From Elysia chlorotica (taxonomy: Eukaryota; Mollusca; Gastropoda; Plakobranchidae), in the NCBI GenBank assembly GCA_003991915.1, contig RQTK01000156.1, forward strand, positions 1 through 64,000: DNA of 64,000 bases. The letters are read 5' to 3'. The notes beneath the pieces are model-generated. The model saw nothing but the letters and a program-made list of their open reading frames with translations, did not search any database and was not told the DNA's origin. Shown here in pieces: positions 23,481 through 36,700 of this stretch; within the stretch, counting starts at the first letter, position 1; each line of letters begins with the position of its first letter. A program made the translations under genes and the position numbers.

Positions 23481-23582
23481 CGGTAAGTACAACGTCGCCG
23501 TAGCTTGCAACACGTCATAAGAGTAATGTGGACAAGAAGGCTTAAGACGAGTCGTAGCTACCGCGACTTTGTACTTACGACC
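23481..23582. repeat. Imperfect hairpin
   Basis: CGGTAAGTACAACGTCGCCG (23481-23500) pairs with sequence at 23560-23580 (reverse complement CGTAAGTACAAAGTCGCGG). The arms extend to about 26 bases with gaps. Confidence 0.55.
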
Positions 23583-25809
23583 AGTCGCAAGCTATTGAAG
23601 CTAATTAAAATAGGTCTATCTATTGCACACTTGTCATCAATAAAATAGTCTAAGCTAATGGGATGAGACCAACAACACGAACAATCACACGTCACGGCTT
23701 GGGTGTCTCACGAAACAATTTAAGAATTAAAGTAAAGAATAAAAAGCTGCAGCATTCCATGCGATGAGTTTAAATTAGCCACGCCAAAGAGAAAGAGAGG
23801 CATCTTAGTGGATTTATATGCACACGTGAGAAAGAGAGAGATAGAGACTTTGAAGGGAGAAGTTTGGGATGGGGGATATTTTTGTGTTATTCTTAAATAT
23901 ATAGGCCAAATAGAGTCAAATAAAGGTTGAGAGGGTGATAGAGGCAGTGAGAAAGTGTCTGCAAAAAGTACAACATTTTGTGTGCAATTTAAAACAGTTT
24001 TTTTTTAAAGAATTAATATTAAGGGCTACAAATCTATTATTTTTTATAATGTTTTTCGACTTGTTCATTTGAAATGGTAAGCTTACTTATGATGTATAAT
24101 AGTATGTATTACATGTATATGTATGTTGTGTTTACCATTAATCTGAAGACATACAAAAATTATGGCCATGAAAGTGACCCAGTGAATATTATAGACTTGC
24201 ATGTGAGCCCCTGTCAAATTGTCTTAGTTTTTTTTTGCATACATCACCATGCTGAATGTTGAGTTTTGACTTAATCTCAACATTAAAAGAGGACACTTTT
24301 TAAACCTTAAGCAGTTGAAAGAACATTTCAAAGGTAATTAGTAGAAATTTGTTTTGTAATTATAAAGCTCTTGAAAAGTGAACAAGGATCTGTTTGAAAC
24401 TCTTATGTTGATAAGGATATTCTAAAGTTCAGAATTTGTATTTGTATGAATATTTTTTAATATCTCATTCCGGTCCAAATTTAACATAGGAAAGGGTCGA
24501 AGCTTAATTTGTGGGGAGAGAAAGGGAGACAAAAAAGAAGAAGAAGAAGGTTGAATTTCATTTTGTTGAAAGAAAGAAAGAGAGAGAGATAGATCGGAAA
24601 TAAATTTCTTAAATAAAGTTTGAAAGAATTCTTTGCTTTTTCACCACACATCCTTTCATTGCCATTTCTCTTCTCCTCGCCATATATAAACATATTGATG
24701 TGCAAACAACCAAACACGTCCTGCCTGTCTTGGTATTATAAAAACATACGACAGTCTATAATAGAAATTGTAAACGCACTTTGATAGTTTGGATTTATTT
24801 AGTCAAAAGAATTTAAGAGATAGAGAACTAAGCCTTTTAACTTAGATTTGAATGGAATGAGCACACTGTTTCAAAGGTAAAATAAAGCAGAAAAATATTG
24901 TTTTCCGAGATAGATCTAGGGGGTTTTAAAAGGCTCTTAAACAGCAAGTACTTAGAGAGATAGATCTAGATTTATAGACCAATAGTAAGTATTAGTCTAT
25001 ACATTTGTACTTGGATCTAGATCTAGATTCTAAAAGACTCTGTAGATCTAACCTTTGATATGTTATGATGCGTAAAAAAGATGGAATTTGTTCAGTTAAT
25101 TCTTAATCCAATCTTACCGCTCAGCGTTCCTTCTTTTCCGATTCTGAATCTAAACCCCTAACGCATTGAAGTTGACTAGATCTACTAAGGCCTACCAATC
25201 TTGATCTCTTGAGCCTTTGGAACGTTCCCACCCACTACGCAAACGAAAGTAAACACAATTTCCGCGTCAGACTTTTTAATTTGGCAAGAGTCGTATAAAT
25301 TCTATCCAACCGTATTTTCTCTTTGAAGCATTGGCCAATTTTACTTTATAGCCGTATACATTTTAACTAGGTATAAAGCAATACAAGTAAACATATAGAG
25401 TGAAAAATCAGAGGTTCAGTATAATTTATAATAGCTTCATTGTAACTGTTCTATGAATACAAATTATTTTTATGAAACCGTACGGGTCTTTAATCACTGC
25501 CTAGTATCCAGTGCCCAGTATGTAATATGACACTCACGTGACTTCCCGCAATGTTTACATTTCACTGCTTTGATCATCTGATGCCAGTCTACACTCGACC
25601 AAGTGGGTAATCCAACACAATGAAGCAAAAATTAAGATTTTCTTTGTGAAAGATCTCGATATTATAAAGATATTAAATCTAGATTGCGATCTATTTTTAC
25701 CGCCGGAGGTGTGGGTTTAACATAGATCTAGATCTAGATCTAGTTCGTTCAATGAAAAAGGCGAAAAAAAAAGTTGATTTTAGCACATGTAGATCTAGTT
25801 TCTAGATCT

Positions 25810-25859
25810 ATTAACCTCTTCAGTGCCAGGCACTAGCTATAGGCACTGAAGGGGTTAAT
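25810..25859. repeat. Short palindrome (18-bp arms)
   Basis: The left arm ATTAACCTCTTCAGTGCC pairs with the right arm GGCACTGAAGGGGTTAAT with one mismatch, around a 14-base loop. Confidence 0.85.
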
Positions 25860-27103
25860 CTTAGTCCTGATAGAATCCTCTGTACATGTACCTAGGCTGT
25901 TGCCCTCCACTGCTGAACTAAGCCTATTCAAGATCTTTCCATTTCACTCTATTCTGTGTTGTGCCTCATCATGTAACGCTGTGCCATTAGATGATGTTGT
26001 TTATCTTCAGTCTGTTTTTTTGTCTCCCCTGTCACCTTAAGTTTTACCTAGATGCACTTACCATTCTGTTACATATTGTCCAGCTCTTGTCTTTAAATTG
26101 TGCCACATGTCCTGTCCATCACCACTTTGTTTTATATTATTATCTTGTTTTAGTTTCTCCCTGACTGTTTTATTTGGGATTTTCTCTAATACTTAGTACA
26201 GGCATTCAAAGAAGAATTTCAACAACACTGATCACCTCTCTCTTTCCAGACTTCATGATCTCATATGGATTAGGATCCATAGTTTGATTTTGAGAGCTGA
26301 TTTGGTATCTGGGATACAGAGATTTTAAAGATTGATTGTTGACTGATGTGAATCTGCAATTCTGGGCAATAGTACAGGGTAGAGAAACTTGTCACGGGAG
26401 AGGCAACTGGTGAGCAAATAGCTGCTGTGTTGTGAGTAAATTAGTTTTGCCTAGGTGCCTTAGCTTAGGAAAGTGTGATGTTAATGAAGTGAGTTATGTT
26501 TTAAGTAAACTGTATTCAGGGGCTGTGAATAGGATGTCTTTGATGGGCGTGGCGATAGACGATTGATGTATATATATGTGCCTTTTTATCAGCCTTTTGG
26601 TTTAAAGTTTGAAGGGTCAGTCACTGCAGTATTAAGAGTCAGATATATAGACTCTCACGTCCATCATTCTTTGATTCTACAGAGAAATGGGATTTATTTT
26701 ATAGAGAAGTATCAAGAAAAAATTGTCTCTGATTTTTAGTGGGAAATTGAGGGTTTAAGTACAAAGTTTTTGAAGGCAATAACCACAGTATTTAAATATT
26801 TACGCCTTTATGAATTGATCCATTTGTCAATGGATTTTTGTTCATGCGTGGTAAGGAGTCTACCTCATCATAGTGCCTCAATGTTACTGCTCCAGGTGCT
26901 TTTATTATTTAGTCAATTCTGTCCTTAATTATTTAGTCAATTTTGTATCCAATTTTCTCATTATAACACAAAATTCTAAATATTTATATATCTTTCCTCA
27001 GGATGTGTGCTGAGTGACAATACTGACAGCAGTTGCTTTCTGCTTTTTGTTGTTTGTTTTTTCTCTTGGGTTGAATAAACTTTTGGATTCAACAACTAAA
27101 AAG

Positions 27104-27769
27104 ATGAAGGTACGTATAGTAATGTGATTTCCTTTGTTTTTAGTACTCCGTGAGGTGACATTTAAGAGTTTCATGTACACTTTTTATGTTTTTGAAGAAA
27201 ACGCAGACAAAAGTTTTGACTATTAACAGACTGATAGATCATTATATAAGATTCATCATAATCTTTATAAATTTTATTTTATAATCAGGCTGCCAAATTC
27301 TAGTTATCATTTTGACAATTCTTCCATTCTCATAGAATCTTTTTTATGAAGTCCATTCCAGTATTAACAAAATTGAAGATGGAAATTTTTAAATGTCATT
27401 TCACGACTTGCTGTTACTGAGCTGCCATCAGCACAACTACTGGGATACAAGTATACTAAGTACTGCTGATGATGATGATGTCTAAATGCAGGGTTGCCTT
27501 GTTTTTCCTTTCCAACTACATTTTATCTAACAATTTAGAAATTGTGTTTGTTATGTAACTTCCATTTTATGTGATTGTGAACACTGGAAGTACCTTATAC
27601 TTGCTTTGAATTGTGTCAAGACATCAAAATTAATGGCAGAGCTAATACGTATGTCTTTTTTATCTTTTACGCTTTGTGTGCCTTCCCTTTATCTCTCTCT
27701 CTCACCTACCCACCCCTTGTCCTCTCTGCCTCCCCCTTAAATCCCTTTATCTCTCTCTATCTCTCTCTC

Positions 27770-27851
<82 letters not shown>

Positions 27852-30800
27852 ACCTACCCACCCCTTGTCCTCTCTGTCATATTAAGTTGTTGGTAGTAAC
27901 TGGTGTGTATTCTTCATAAGTATTATATTCTTGTAATGCTGAAAGAAACCAATTTTTAAACCTGCAGAGCTTCTTCAACACAGCTGTCGACATGACAAAT
28001 ATTATTTTTAAAGGTTGGGACACTTCATCAACTAGAGGTATGAATTTGTTCTGTTTTTTGGGTTTTTTTTTTTTTACCCACTTAAGTCACCAACATTAAT
28101 TTTAGTTTATGAATTTATGCTAGTTTAGTATTTTAAAAAATTTTGGGTACTTTTATGGTGCACCAAGAAAATACATTGCCTTTAATAATTCTGAAAGTTT
28201 TTAAAAGCATTCAGAGGCCTTTACAAAAGAAATAAATAATCAGATCATGACAAGATGTTTTATACCTCTCTCAAAGTTTCTGATTTGTTGTTTAGCCCAT
28301 TTAGGTGCAGGATAATCACATCTCCCACTATGATTTAGGCCATTTTACACACGCATCAACAGGTTCTTTGTCTGAGTGATGGGGAGTTGTAAGTTGTTTT
28401 TTGGGGGTTTTTTGTCCACCGTTCTGGAATGTATCAAAGCACAAGTCATTTTAAATAAATATTATAGATAATTCTAAATTCAAGGTATTAGATGGTGAAA
28501 AGTGTCTATAATCTACATTAACCCCCGTGGTGCCAGAACAGCCAGATGGCCAGTCATGAACAGACACAGGTGACTGGGTGTGAAACAACGGGGCGAACCC
28601 CCTTCCTTAGCCCTTTTCTTTCTTAGAGATTCAAGCTATGATCAGTGATATACCGATCATAATGTGAAAAGGAGGCAGAGAATCCACAAAACTTTTCATT
28701 GGTTGATATTTTAAGAGATTATATGTCCATCCACAAGTTGCTTGTGTGATAGAGAAAGGAGAGATAACTTTACTGTTTTGGTTTTTATTATCGTATGCAC
28801 TTGTTAAATATTTAATAATAATTAATAGTGGTGCTCTTTGACAAGCCTCTAAAAACAAAACAAAACAAATAATTCAAGCAAGATGCACAAAATTTTCATA
28901 TTGTTATGAGAATTTAGATTGTAAATTCTACAACTCTAGATTGTTCAAACTATTTTGCTGTGAACTGTGCAGATGCTGTGATAGCTTCCTTCATAGCGCT
29001 TATCATGACAATGTTCTTCGAGTGGACCAAGGTGATCAAAGCGTACATTGTTGTGAGGCGGAGGCAGAGCCCACTCACCTATGGAAAATACCACAAGACG
29101 GAGCAGTACGGTAACCACCAGCAACACGGTGACCAGGGCAATCGAGTAGAGGTCCAGGGATCATATGCCTCGACAGCAGAGCTTCTTTCACCACTTAAAA
29201 TCCCTGCCAGCATCGAGCAAATACGGAAATGGAGGTACCTTTGACTTAGGACACTTTTTTTATTATCGCCTTGCTTTGTTTTTTTTTTTGTGTGTGACTT
29301 TTCTTTTATGGATTTACTGAATTGTATAGATCATTACAGTGTCACAAAGACGTGTTAAACATACAACATTTATGGGTTTCTATGAACAAAACAAATAACT
29401 TGTCTTTGCCCACACATTACACAATCTGCCAGAAGCATCCTCCCCAAATACATTCAAACAGATGTCTACATTTATTCAATAACATAACAAACATCTTTGG
29501 TTCATGGTTTTCATAACTGTATCATTTAAAACAGCATTTTATGTGGAAGGGGACAATTTGAAGTTATCCATTTGAACATCCAAACTCTGGTATTGAGGGA
29601 TGTTGTAGGATTTTTTTTTCCCAGAAAGTCAACTCTTAAAATTCAAGTTCAAAGCACACAAATGTTTGCCTCTTTTCGCTTTTCATGTATAGGCCTATGT
29701 ATTAATTCTGTAAACTTCTCTATATTTTCAGGATAACCCTCTTCATCTTGGAGTCTGTAATGCACACATTCAATTTTTTCTGGGCCTACATATTAATGTT
29801 GTTGGTGATGACTTACAGTGTCTGGTTTTTGGTGGCAGTCCTGATTGGTAAGTACAAAAGTACTTTTTTTTCATACATATTAATCACTTAATGAGGCACT
29901 TTTGCAAATATAGCAGATCTAATTGCATCCTATGTACTATATTTTCCCGCATTGAACCATTATGATGCCAATTGTCCATCAATTTACGGAATTTCAGTTT
30001 CTAATAAAAGTTGGCTCGTGAATGTTCAGTAAACCTAAAACTTAAAGTCTTTCAAGGGGTTATGTCTTCTGATTCAATGTTATACAGCTTTACGCCCCCC
30101 AAAAAAAGGCTCAGTTAAAATAATAAAGTTTATTTTGGCAATACTGTAACTTTGTGTCCTTATTGCTGTCATCAAGAACCGACTACCTCTCCATAAAAAA
30201 AAGTTCTGGAAATGATTTTTACTGTTGTAGTAATAAAATGTGTCCGTCACTCTGCAGCCAAGACAGCGTAATTCAGTGTTTAAGCGATGGTTTGCACTTC
30301 CCATGAAAACTTTCATGGTTGTTTTTCCAAGAATTGTTCTACATTCATCTTCATTGGTCCCACTTTGTTTAGTGGCAGACACACAAAGCTGAGTTGATTC
30401 CAAATTCAGATACCCCATTCCCTATAAGTTCATTGACAGTTAAAGCACATCATCAGGGTTGATCACATCCCAAAATGAGGAGGTTATTTGAGCCACTTTG
30501 TTTGGTACACCGACAACACAGCAACAAGAGTAACATGGTTCCACTGTATTTGCAGTTTTCATATTAATTTCTTGCTTACCAAGTGTAAGTGTTGAGGCAG
30601 TCCTGATTGGTAAGTACAAAAGTTATTGAGTTTTTAATGCATATAGGGTTGCAGGAAGCTCACCTTTTCTTTCATGTGTTCCTATTTGCTATGTCTTCTT
30701 AGTAAACATTTTATATATTGCTAAGAATCAGAATTTTGTTACATGTAGTTGTTTGAGGCAATTTTAAAACTGAAAAAGTTAATAGGTTTATTATGGTATA

Positions 30801-31739
30801 TTTCAGGAGAAGCAGGAAAATTATCATTTCATCCAACTAACAAGAATTTGAATAATTTGTAAATTGATATTGCTAGTTGACAAGCTAAGGGCATTGTGTT
30901 CATTTGCATATTTCAACATGTTCACACATATTGATCACTTTATTATGAGGCAATTAAAGCACTTTAGCAAATATAGTAGATCTTATTGCATCCCATGTAC
31001 CATATTTTCCGGCGTTGAACTATTATGATGCCAAATGTGTCCGTCACTCTGCAGCCGAGTGTGATCCAGTGTTCAAACGATGGTTTGCACTTCTTGTGAA
31101 ACTTTTATGGTTATTTTTCCAAGAATTGTTTTACATTCATCTTCATTGGTCCCACTTTGTTTAGTGGCAGACACACAAAGCTGATTTGATTCCCAATTCA
31201 GATACCCCATTCCCTTTAAGTTTATTGACAGTAAAAGCACATCATCGGGGTTGATCACATCCCAAAATGAGGAGTTTATGTGAGCCACTTTGTTTGGTAC
31301 ATCGACAACACAGCAACAAGAGTAACATGGTTCCACTGTATTTGCAGTTTTCATATTAATTTCTTGCTTATCAAGTGTAAGTGTTGGAACAAGTAAAGAC
31401 CTAATATTCAAAGTTTTAACCAGTAAGAAAGTCAAATTTTCTTGTTTTCAAATTATTAAAATATTTTTTATTCCAAAATTAGATTCTTTATGCTTGAATG
31501 CATCTAAGTAAAACATATTTAGAAATAAGGAAAAATAAAGAGCTTTTTAGCAGTAATTCACGTTTTATATTTTCACTCCCACTTCAGGATCCGGCGTTGG
31601 TTATTTTCTTTTTGATCCTGTGAGGCAAATGTACGCTGAGAAATACTTAGACAACAAACAGACTGAGTGTGTTCAGATCTCACCAGAGCCTACAGCGCCA
31701 CAGAGAGCAGCCATCAACAGCCAAGGTCTTTGTGTGTGA
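27104..31739 (+). CDS. SLC31A1: CTR-type copper transporter (SLC31 family), complete
   Basis: Imports Cu(I) across the plasma or endosomal membrane as a homotrimer (family knowledge). Exons: 27104-27109, 27968-28037, 28973-29234, 29732-29847, 31588-31739. Phases agree throughout, giving 201 aa plus stop (human CTR1 is 190). Exon 1 holds only Met-Lys. The N-terminus MKSFFNTAVDMTNIIFKGW lacks the Met/His clusters of human CTR1, so it resembles CTR2 there. TM1 lies in AVIASFIALIMTMFFEW and is followed by the TKVIK segment. A basic, His-containing cytosolic loop follows. TM2 carries SVMHTFNFFWAYILMLLVMT with the diagnostic MxxxM. TM3 carries GSGVGYFLF with GxxxG. The tail ends LCV with no HCH metal motif. 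CTR1 versus CTR2 is undecided from motifs alone. Two other phase-matched terminal exons exist downstream. The intron after exon 4 contains a tandem duplication. Confidence 0.93.
27741..27852. repeat. CT microsatellite
   Basis: A CT run of roughly 100 bases with a few TAT/TGT breaks, in intron 1 of the copper transporter gene. It is flanked by two copies of CTCACCTACCCACCCCTTGT (from 27701 and from 27850), so the array lies inside a small direct duplication. Confidence 0.95.
29834..31390. repeat. Tandem duplication of about 0.76-0.79 kb in the copper transporter gene
   Basis: Copy A is 29834-30595 and copy B 30596-31386. Copy B opens with GGCAGTCCTGATTGGTAAGT, the exact end of exon 4 and its donor. 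Both copies contain the block with GGCAGACACACAAAGCTGA and TTGGTCCCACTTTGTTTAG. They have since diverged by indels. On the minus strand both keep related frames (30418-30080 and 31435-31073) containing QLCVSATKQSGTNEDEC. Confidence 0.85.
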
Positions 31740-33404
31740 CTGCGAGAGTGGGGAGAGATTATAGACATACAAGGGAAAGGCACTGAGAGGAGGGGGGTCA
31801 GGAGAATTCTGAAAACTCAATAGGAAAAATGCAGGGTGGGCATAGGGAAACGCATTTATACTTCATTAGTATTCCTACTTCTGTATCAAGTTGGGTTTTT
31901 TGTTGTTGTTTGTTGTTTTTTTTTCATCCTATGATAAACTGAAAAATTTATTAAGTCGTGGTTGTAGATGCAAAGAGTGAAAAACAGACAAAAATAAACT
32001 ACTATTAAGATAGACTTAATTAGGTCAATAATGAATAATTAATTTTTGTCTCTCTTTTTTTTTTTTTAAATTTTTAAAAGCTTCTATTTTTTACATAAGG
32101 GATTGTGGTATTTTAAACTGCAAGAAGCTAATCATGCATTGAGTGCGCAGGACATGCGGTGCTGCTTTACACCTGGACTGAGTGATCTTAGGGCTTTTTA
32201 TCTTCTGCTGCTTGGGGGAAATATTTCTGAAGAGTGAATTGCTTTCTTTCTGCTTTCATACTTATAGCTTTTCACTGATTCTATGGTGGGTGAAGTTTTC
32301 TTAAATATTTGGATTTTTTCATTAGAAAGGGTTCTAGCAATTTTCAAACATTTTTAGGTATATTTTTTTCCTGAGCCCAAAAAAGAAGCAATGCTATGGT
32401 AGCTGTAAGGGCCATTTGCTTTAAGTTCTATTTTGATGGTTTTCAATAATTTTATGTGTCAGAAACTCAAGTTAGTTTAATATCAATTTGTAAAATAAGA
32501 TTTGAGATTTAGAAGTCAGGTTGTTCAATATTTCCATACATTTGTTACTCAGATATTCTTTTTTTTTATTTTTGAAGAAGCTACGTCTTAAAATTAGCTA
32601 ATACTATTACTAGCATTTTCTCACAAAATTTCAAAAAAAAAATTATCAGGCTTTTAATATTTTATAAAATCTCTAATCTAATTTTTAATTATTTATCATC
32701 ACCAACTTTTTTGTAAAAGCATTTTTGCCTCTTTGCACTTACCATTAAGCTTATAAAAAAATTTTGAAGATAATTCAATGCACCGCTTCCAATAATACCA
32801 TCTACAAACAGTACATTCATCTCTGAGTGTCTGCACATGGTTTTCCATGTACCGGTACCCTCTATCATAAATCAACCCACGATGATAGTGATTTCATACC
32901 CTTGTATTGCAAGCATATTTCAATTTGAAACAAACCTTTGACTCACCCTTTTAATTCAACATTGCCCAACTCTGTCCATTGTTTCTATTAAGACAAATGA
33001 ATGGCAAAATTACAAGGTTGCATAAAAATAATAATGAGATCTGGAAATTTGACCCTATGGTTGAAGTACCAAAACATTATTCTTATTTTATTGTATTGTT
33101 GACAGTTTTGTATCAGAAATATTAATATAATTTGATAGCACCGGTACATGAGCAATTGGAAGGAGTGCAAAACATGTTTGACCTGACCAAAGGCTTTGTT
33201 TTGCTGGGGACTCGGGGGATGGGTTGTTGTAATGTTTTAAGATTTGAAGATGTTTCCGAAACTTAAATTGTGAGGGACACATCTATGGTAAGATAACTTG
33301 TGTTACAATCCAAGCTTTGCGCCTGTGTGTGTACTCTGAAGCCGCAACTGCTCAATATTACCTGAGTATTGACGTTGTTTGTGCTGTAATTTGTTTTTCT
33401 CTAG

Positions 33405-33448
33405 ACTGGGTCATGTCCCCAAACTATCGCCTACTGGAAGAGACGTGA
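33405..33448 (+). CDS. Candidate alternative terminal exon of the copper transporter (tail b)
   Basis: A strong acceptor (pyrimidine tract then CTAG) precedes AC TGG. If joined to a donor inside the last exon after CAA-G (31725, GTCTTT, weak), the tail reads SQ-DWVMSPNYRLLEET then TGA. It contains YRLL, a YxxΦ-type endocytic/sorting motif. Two AATAAA signals follow at 33777 and 33792. Open frame, phase match and poly(A) signals support it. The weak donor is the main doubt. A GTGTGT donor four bases downstream would also keep this tail open. Confidence 0.45.
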
Positions 33449-33776
33449 AGGAATTTCAAGCGTGAGAAACAACATTGTGTATCTATCTATATATTATATA
33501 TAACAGTCTCCTGTTCTGCCTCATATATTAACAGCTTGACTGTATTTTCGATGTTCAGTTCTATGATTTGTCTGTTGTGTAGCTTAGTCCTAATCTTGTG
33601 CATGACTGAAATGGTGGGTGCTCTCACATGTGTTTTGCATGCACTAGTAACCAAACTAAAGTGCATTTTGTCTTAACAATAGATTTACTTAAACCATTAA
33701 ATCTGTCTGACTGCCAAGTTGATGAATTGATAATCTTACATCACAAGCAGCATCACTATGGCCACACTGCAAGCTG

Positions 33777-33797
33777 AATAAAGAAAAGTTCAATAAA
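33777..33797 (+). promoter_or_regulatory. Twin poly(A) signals after tail b
   Basis: AATAAA occurs at 33777-33782 and again at 33792-33797. They lie about 330 bp beyond the stop codon of candidate terminal exon b and would end a short 3' UTR. Confidence 0.5.
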
Positions 33798-36700
33798 GTC
33801 GGTGAACTTTCTATTGTAGAAGTAAACTAAGGTTGAAAATCTTCATATTTTAAATACATCTTTGCCCTACAGTTGTATTTCATTCTCTACCAACCACTTA
33901 AAGAGCCGTCAGCTTTTTTTTTTTTTTTTTTTTTGGGGGGGGGGGGGGTGTTTGTTTTTTATCTTGCTAGCATCAGAAAAGTGAGCTCCAAGTAAGCTGT
34001 GAGATTATTGCTCATCATTTATTCGCCTCTCTTTTCCTCTTTCTTATCTCATCACCTAAGCCTGCTGTATAATATTTCCAAAGCTGCCTCACCAAAATAA
34101 AATAAAACTGTATTTGACAGCCACGGGCTTCAAGGATCATTAAACCAGACATCTAGATCTAGTCTGAGTTATGTTGGATGTTAATTATTATTGTTCTCTG
34201 ATCTGAATAAGCACTCAACATTGATATATTTTGTGATACCAGTTAAAGCTGTCCAATCTTTCTTTTAGTCTTTAGCTGTGTTTGTTCTAGAACCTAATCG
34301 TTTCTGTGTAGTTTCGTAATATGCTGCTTCAGTTTGCCTGCGCATCCATCTTAAAAATCATTGCTTCATGTGGGGCAGAGAACTAAGTCTCGAAGAAAAT
34401 GCACACATAGAGTAATAATGTCATCCTCCCCTCCCCTTCCCCCTTCCTTTTCACTCCAATTGTTACCTACTATGTAAAACCTAATTCATGGTTGCAGCAT
34501 GATGTAGGTGCCACAATTATTAAAGGAGTAAGATTATCAACATGACTATCATATTGTGCATGAATTGAACAGGAGCTTAAAATTAAAGAAAATTTATTCA
34601 GATGTATGCTATAGCTAATGGATAACTTTACCACAACAATATCACTTACAGGTATTTTAAGTCATGTGTTATAAAGCATTTGTTTGAATTTCAAAGCCAT
34701 CGTTGTGGTTCCGTTACTCTGGTTACACTGATCATTTTTATCTGCCATGATCAGATTGTTAATTTGTTTCACACACTTGTTCATTTTTGTTTCTTGTAAC
34801 CTAATTCAGGCTACCAAATCTACATTTAATGAAAAAATAAATCAAAACAATAATATTTTCATGATATACTTTTTGAATTTCTAGTTGTGAAGGAAACAAA
34901 TTAATGTCTATTCAAGTTTTTAAAATTACAGCTCTAAGTCAGTTTGAAAACGATTTTTTATTCAAATAAACAGATCTAAAATTTTCTTCAAGTCTGCATT
35001 TTAAAAAGTGCATTTAGAAAATGTTTCCTTTTCGATCCTTGTCATTAAATATTGAAAGAAGATGAATAGGGTAATACAAAATATGTCCATTTTTTTAATA
35101 CTCTCATCATTATCTCACTCTTTCCTGAGCAGACTATTATTCTTGTAATGAATGAGCCAGAAAATTATAATCTTGGTCTTTCCCAAATAGTAGATACAAA
35201 GTGTGAAAGACTTAAAAAGGGTTGGTTATAATCTTATATGTAGGCAAGAAATGTCAAATATTGAGAATTCCTAACACTGGTGTGATTTCTTCATACGTAT
35301 CAAATGGTATATTCTGTAAAGTCACTTTATTTGATCCCTTTTTCTATTCCGTTGACTGTGTCTTTTTTTTTCAAACCTGTCAAATCTTGCTAAAAATAAG
35401 AAATTTGGCCCTTAACGGTTGCAATTTCCACAACTGTGAGTATTGCCTAAGATTTATTTTTTATTATGTTTATCAGTTTCCAGTGGTATTCAACTTGTGG
35501 ACTTTACAGAGTATGAAAGTTGATACTTCTATCAATGGCAAATCAATTTTTCTTGTTGATAAGGTATGTGATGGACAGCAGCAAGTGTGACAGATGTGGA
35601 TTGTTGTTGTTTTTTGTTTAAGTAAATGCATGCATTTCTATGAAGCTCCAAGAGATTTCTAGATGATCTTAAAGCCGTTTTATATTTTCAATGTTGGTGT
35701 AGTCTTGACATTGATAACAGTGAGGCCTTAGTTAATCTGATCTACATAATTTATTATTCCGAATAATACTGATCTGTCCATCTTCATCAAGTCCTCATTG
35801 TCTTTTCTGACAAATCAATTCCTGATAGGGTGTGTTTGATCTTACTCAAATTGATTGACAATTTAATGACGGAACCATGGCCAAAAGGTTCTATGCTTAT
35901 TGATAATTAGGCTAGCGAATTAACATGTGCACATGTATTTTTTTAAGAGGTCTGGATCTAGCTAAAGCTAGATGATAAGCAGACAACAAACAGGACCAGA
36001 GTAGTAGGTTGTGATATAGGCAGAGAGAGACACCAAAAGCAGTTACATGTAATTTCTTTCCTACACCAGACACATGTAAAAATATTCGGAATTTTGAATG
36101 AAAGAACAGAAGAGATTGGGTGTTTTTTTTTCATTTTCCCATTCCTGAAACTACCAACTCTATTAATTGAAATTCTAATTCTTGTTAACTTTTTATAAGG
36201 CCCTTTATTAATTAAACTTAACTCTATTAAGAGACAGGCTCATGATGAACAATTTAAGTTTTCTCCAAGAATGGGAAGGGGGCTAAAAGAGACATAGCCA
36301 TCATATGGTACTACATGTGTAGTAAATATAGAATAACTACATTTACACATCCTTTAGATTTAATTTTTTTTTGGATAATCATCAGCATAGAGTTCCGACT
36401 TAAGGATATATAAATTATAATTTTATGTGAAATGGGATTGGATTGCTCAGCCTTTGCACAATTGTATTTTGTTGTGCAATTTTTTTTTTGCTTTGCTGCT
36501 TTGCTTTTTTTCATTTTTTTGGTGCTGAAAAAGTTGCTTTGCATGTGCTTCCTTTGCTAATGCTTTTAATCTATTGCACTTCGCCATATTTCTGTGTATT
36601 TTTTAACAATTCCATAATAATGTTCTCTCCTTTTTATTATTTTCTTTCTGCATGGATATTCAATGAGTAGACTTTGTTGTCTATCCGAGTGACTCAGATT

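Larger units (their letters stand above)
18628..27103. other. Intergenic region between the Ig/FN3 gene and the copper transporter
   Basis: Holds four SINE copies, tandem repeats, a hairpin and microsatellites in its GC-richer left part (18.6-23.6 kb). The right part is AT-rich with many AGATCT motifs (24.9-25.8 kb). No coding exon was recognised. Promoters of both flanking genes should lie here but show no clear core motif. Confidence 0.6.

Noticed and set aside
35222-35590. 122-aa plus frame
   Set aside because: No motif, AT-driven Phe/Ile/Tyr composition, no splice context.
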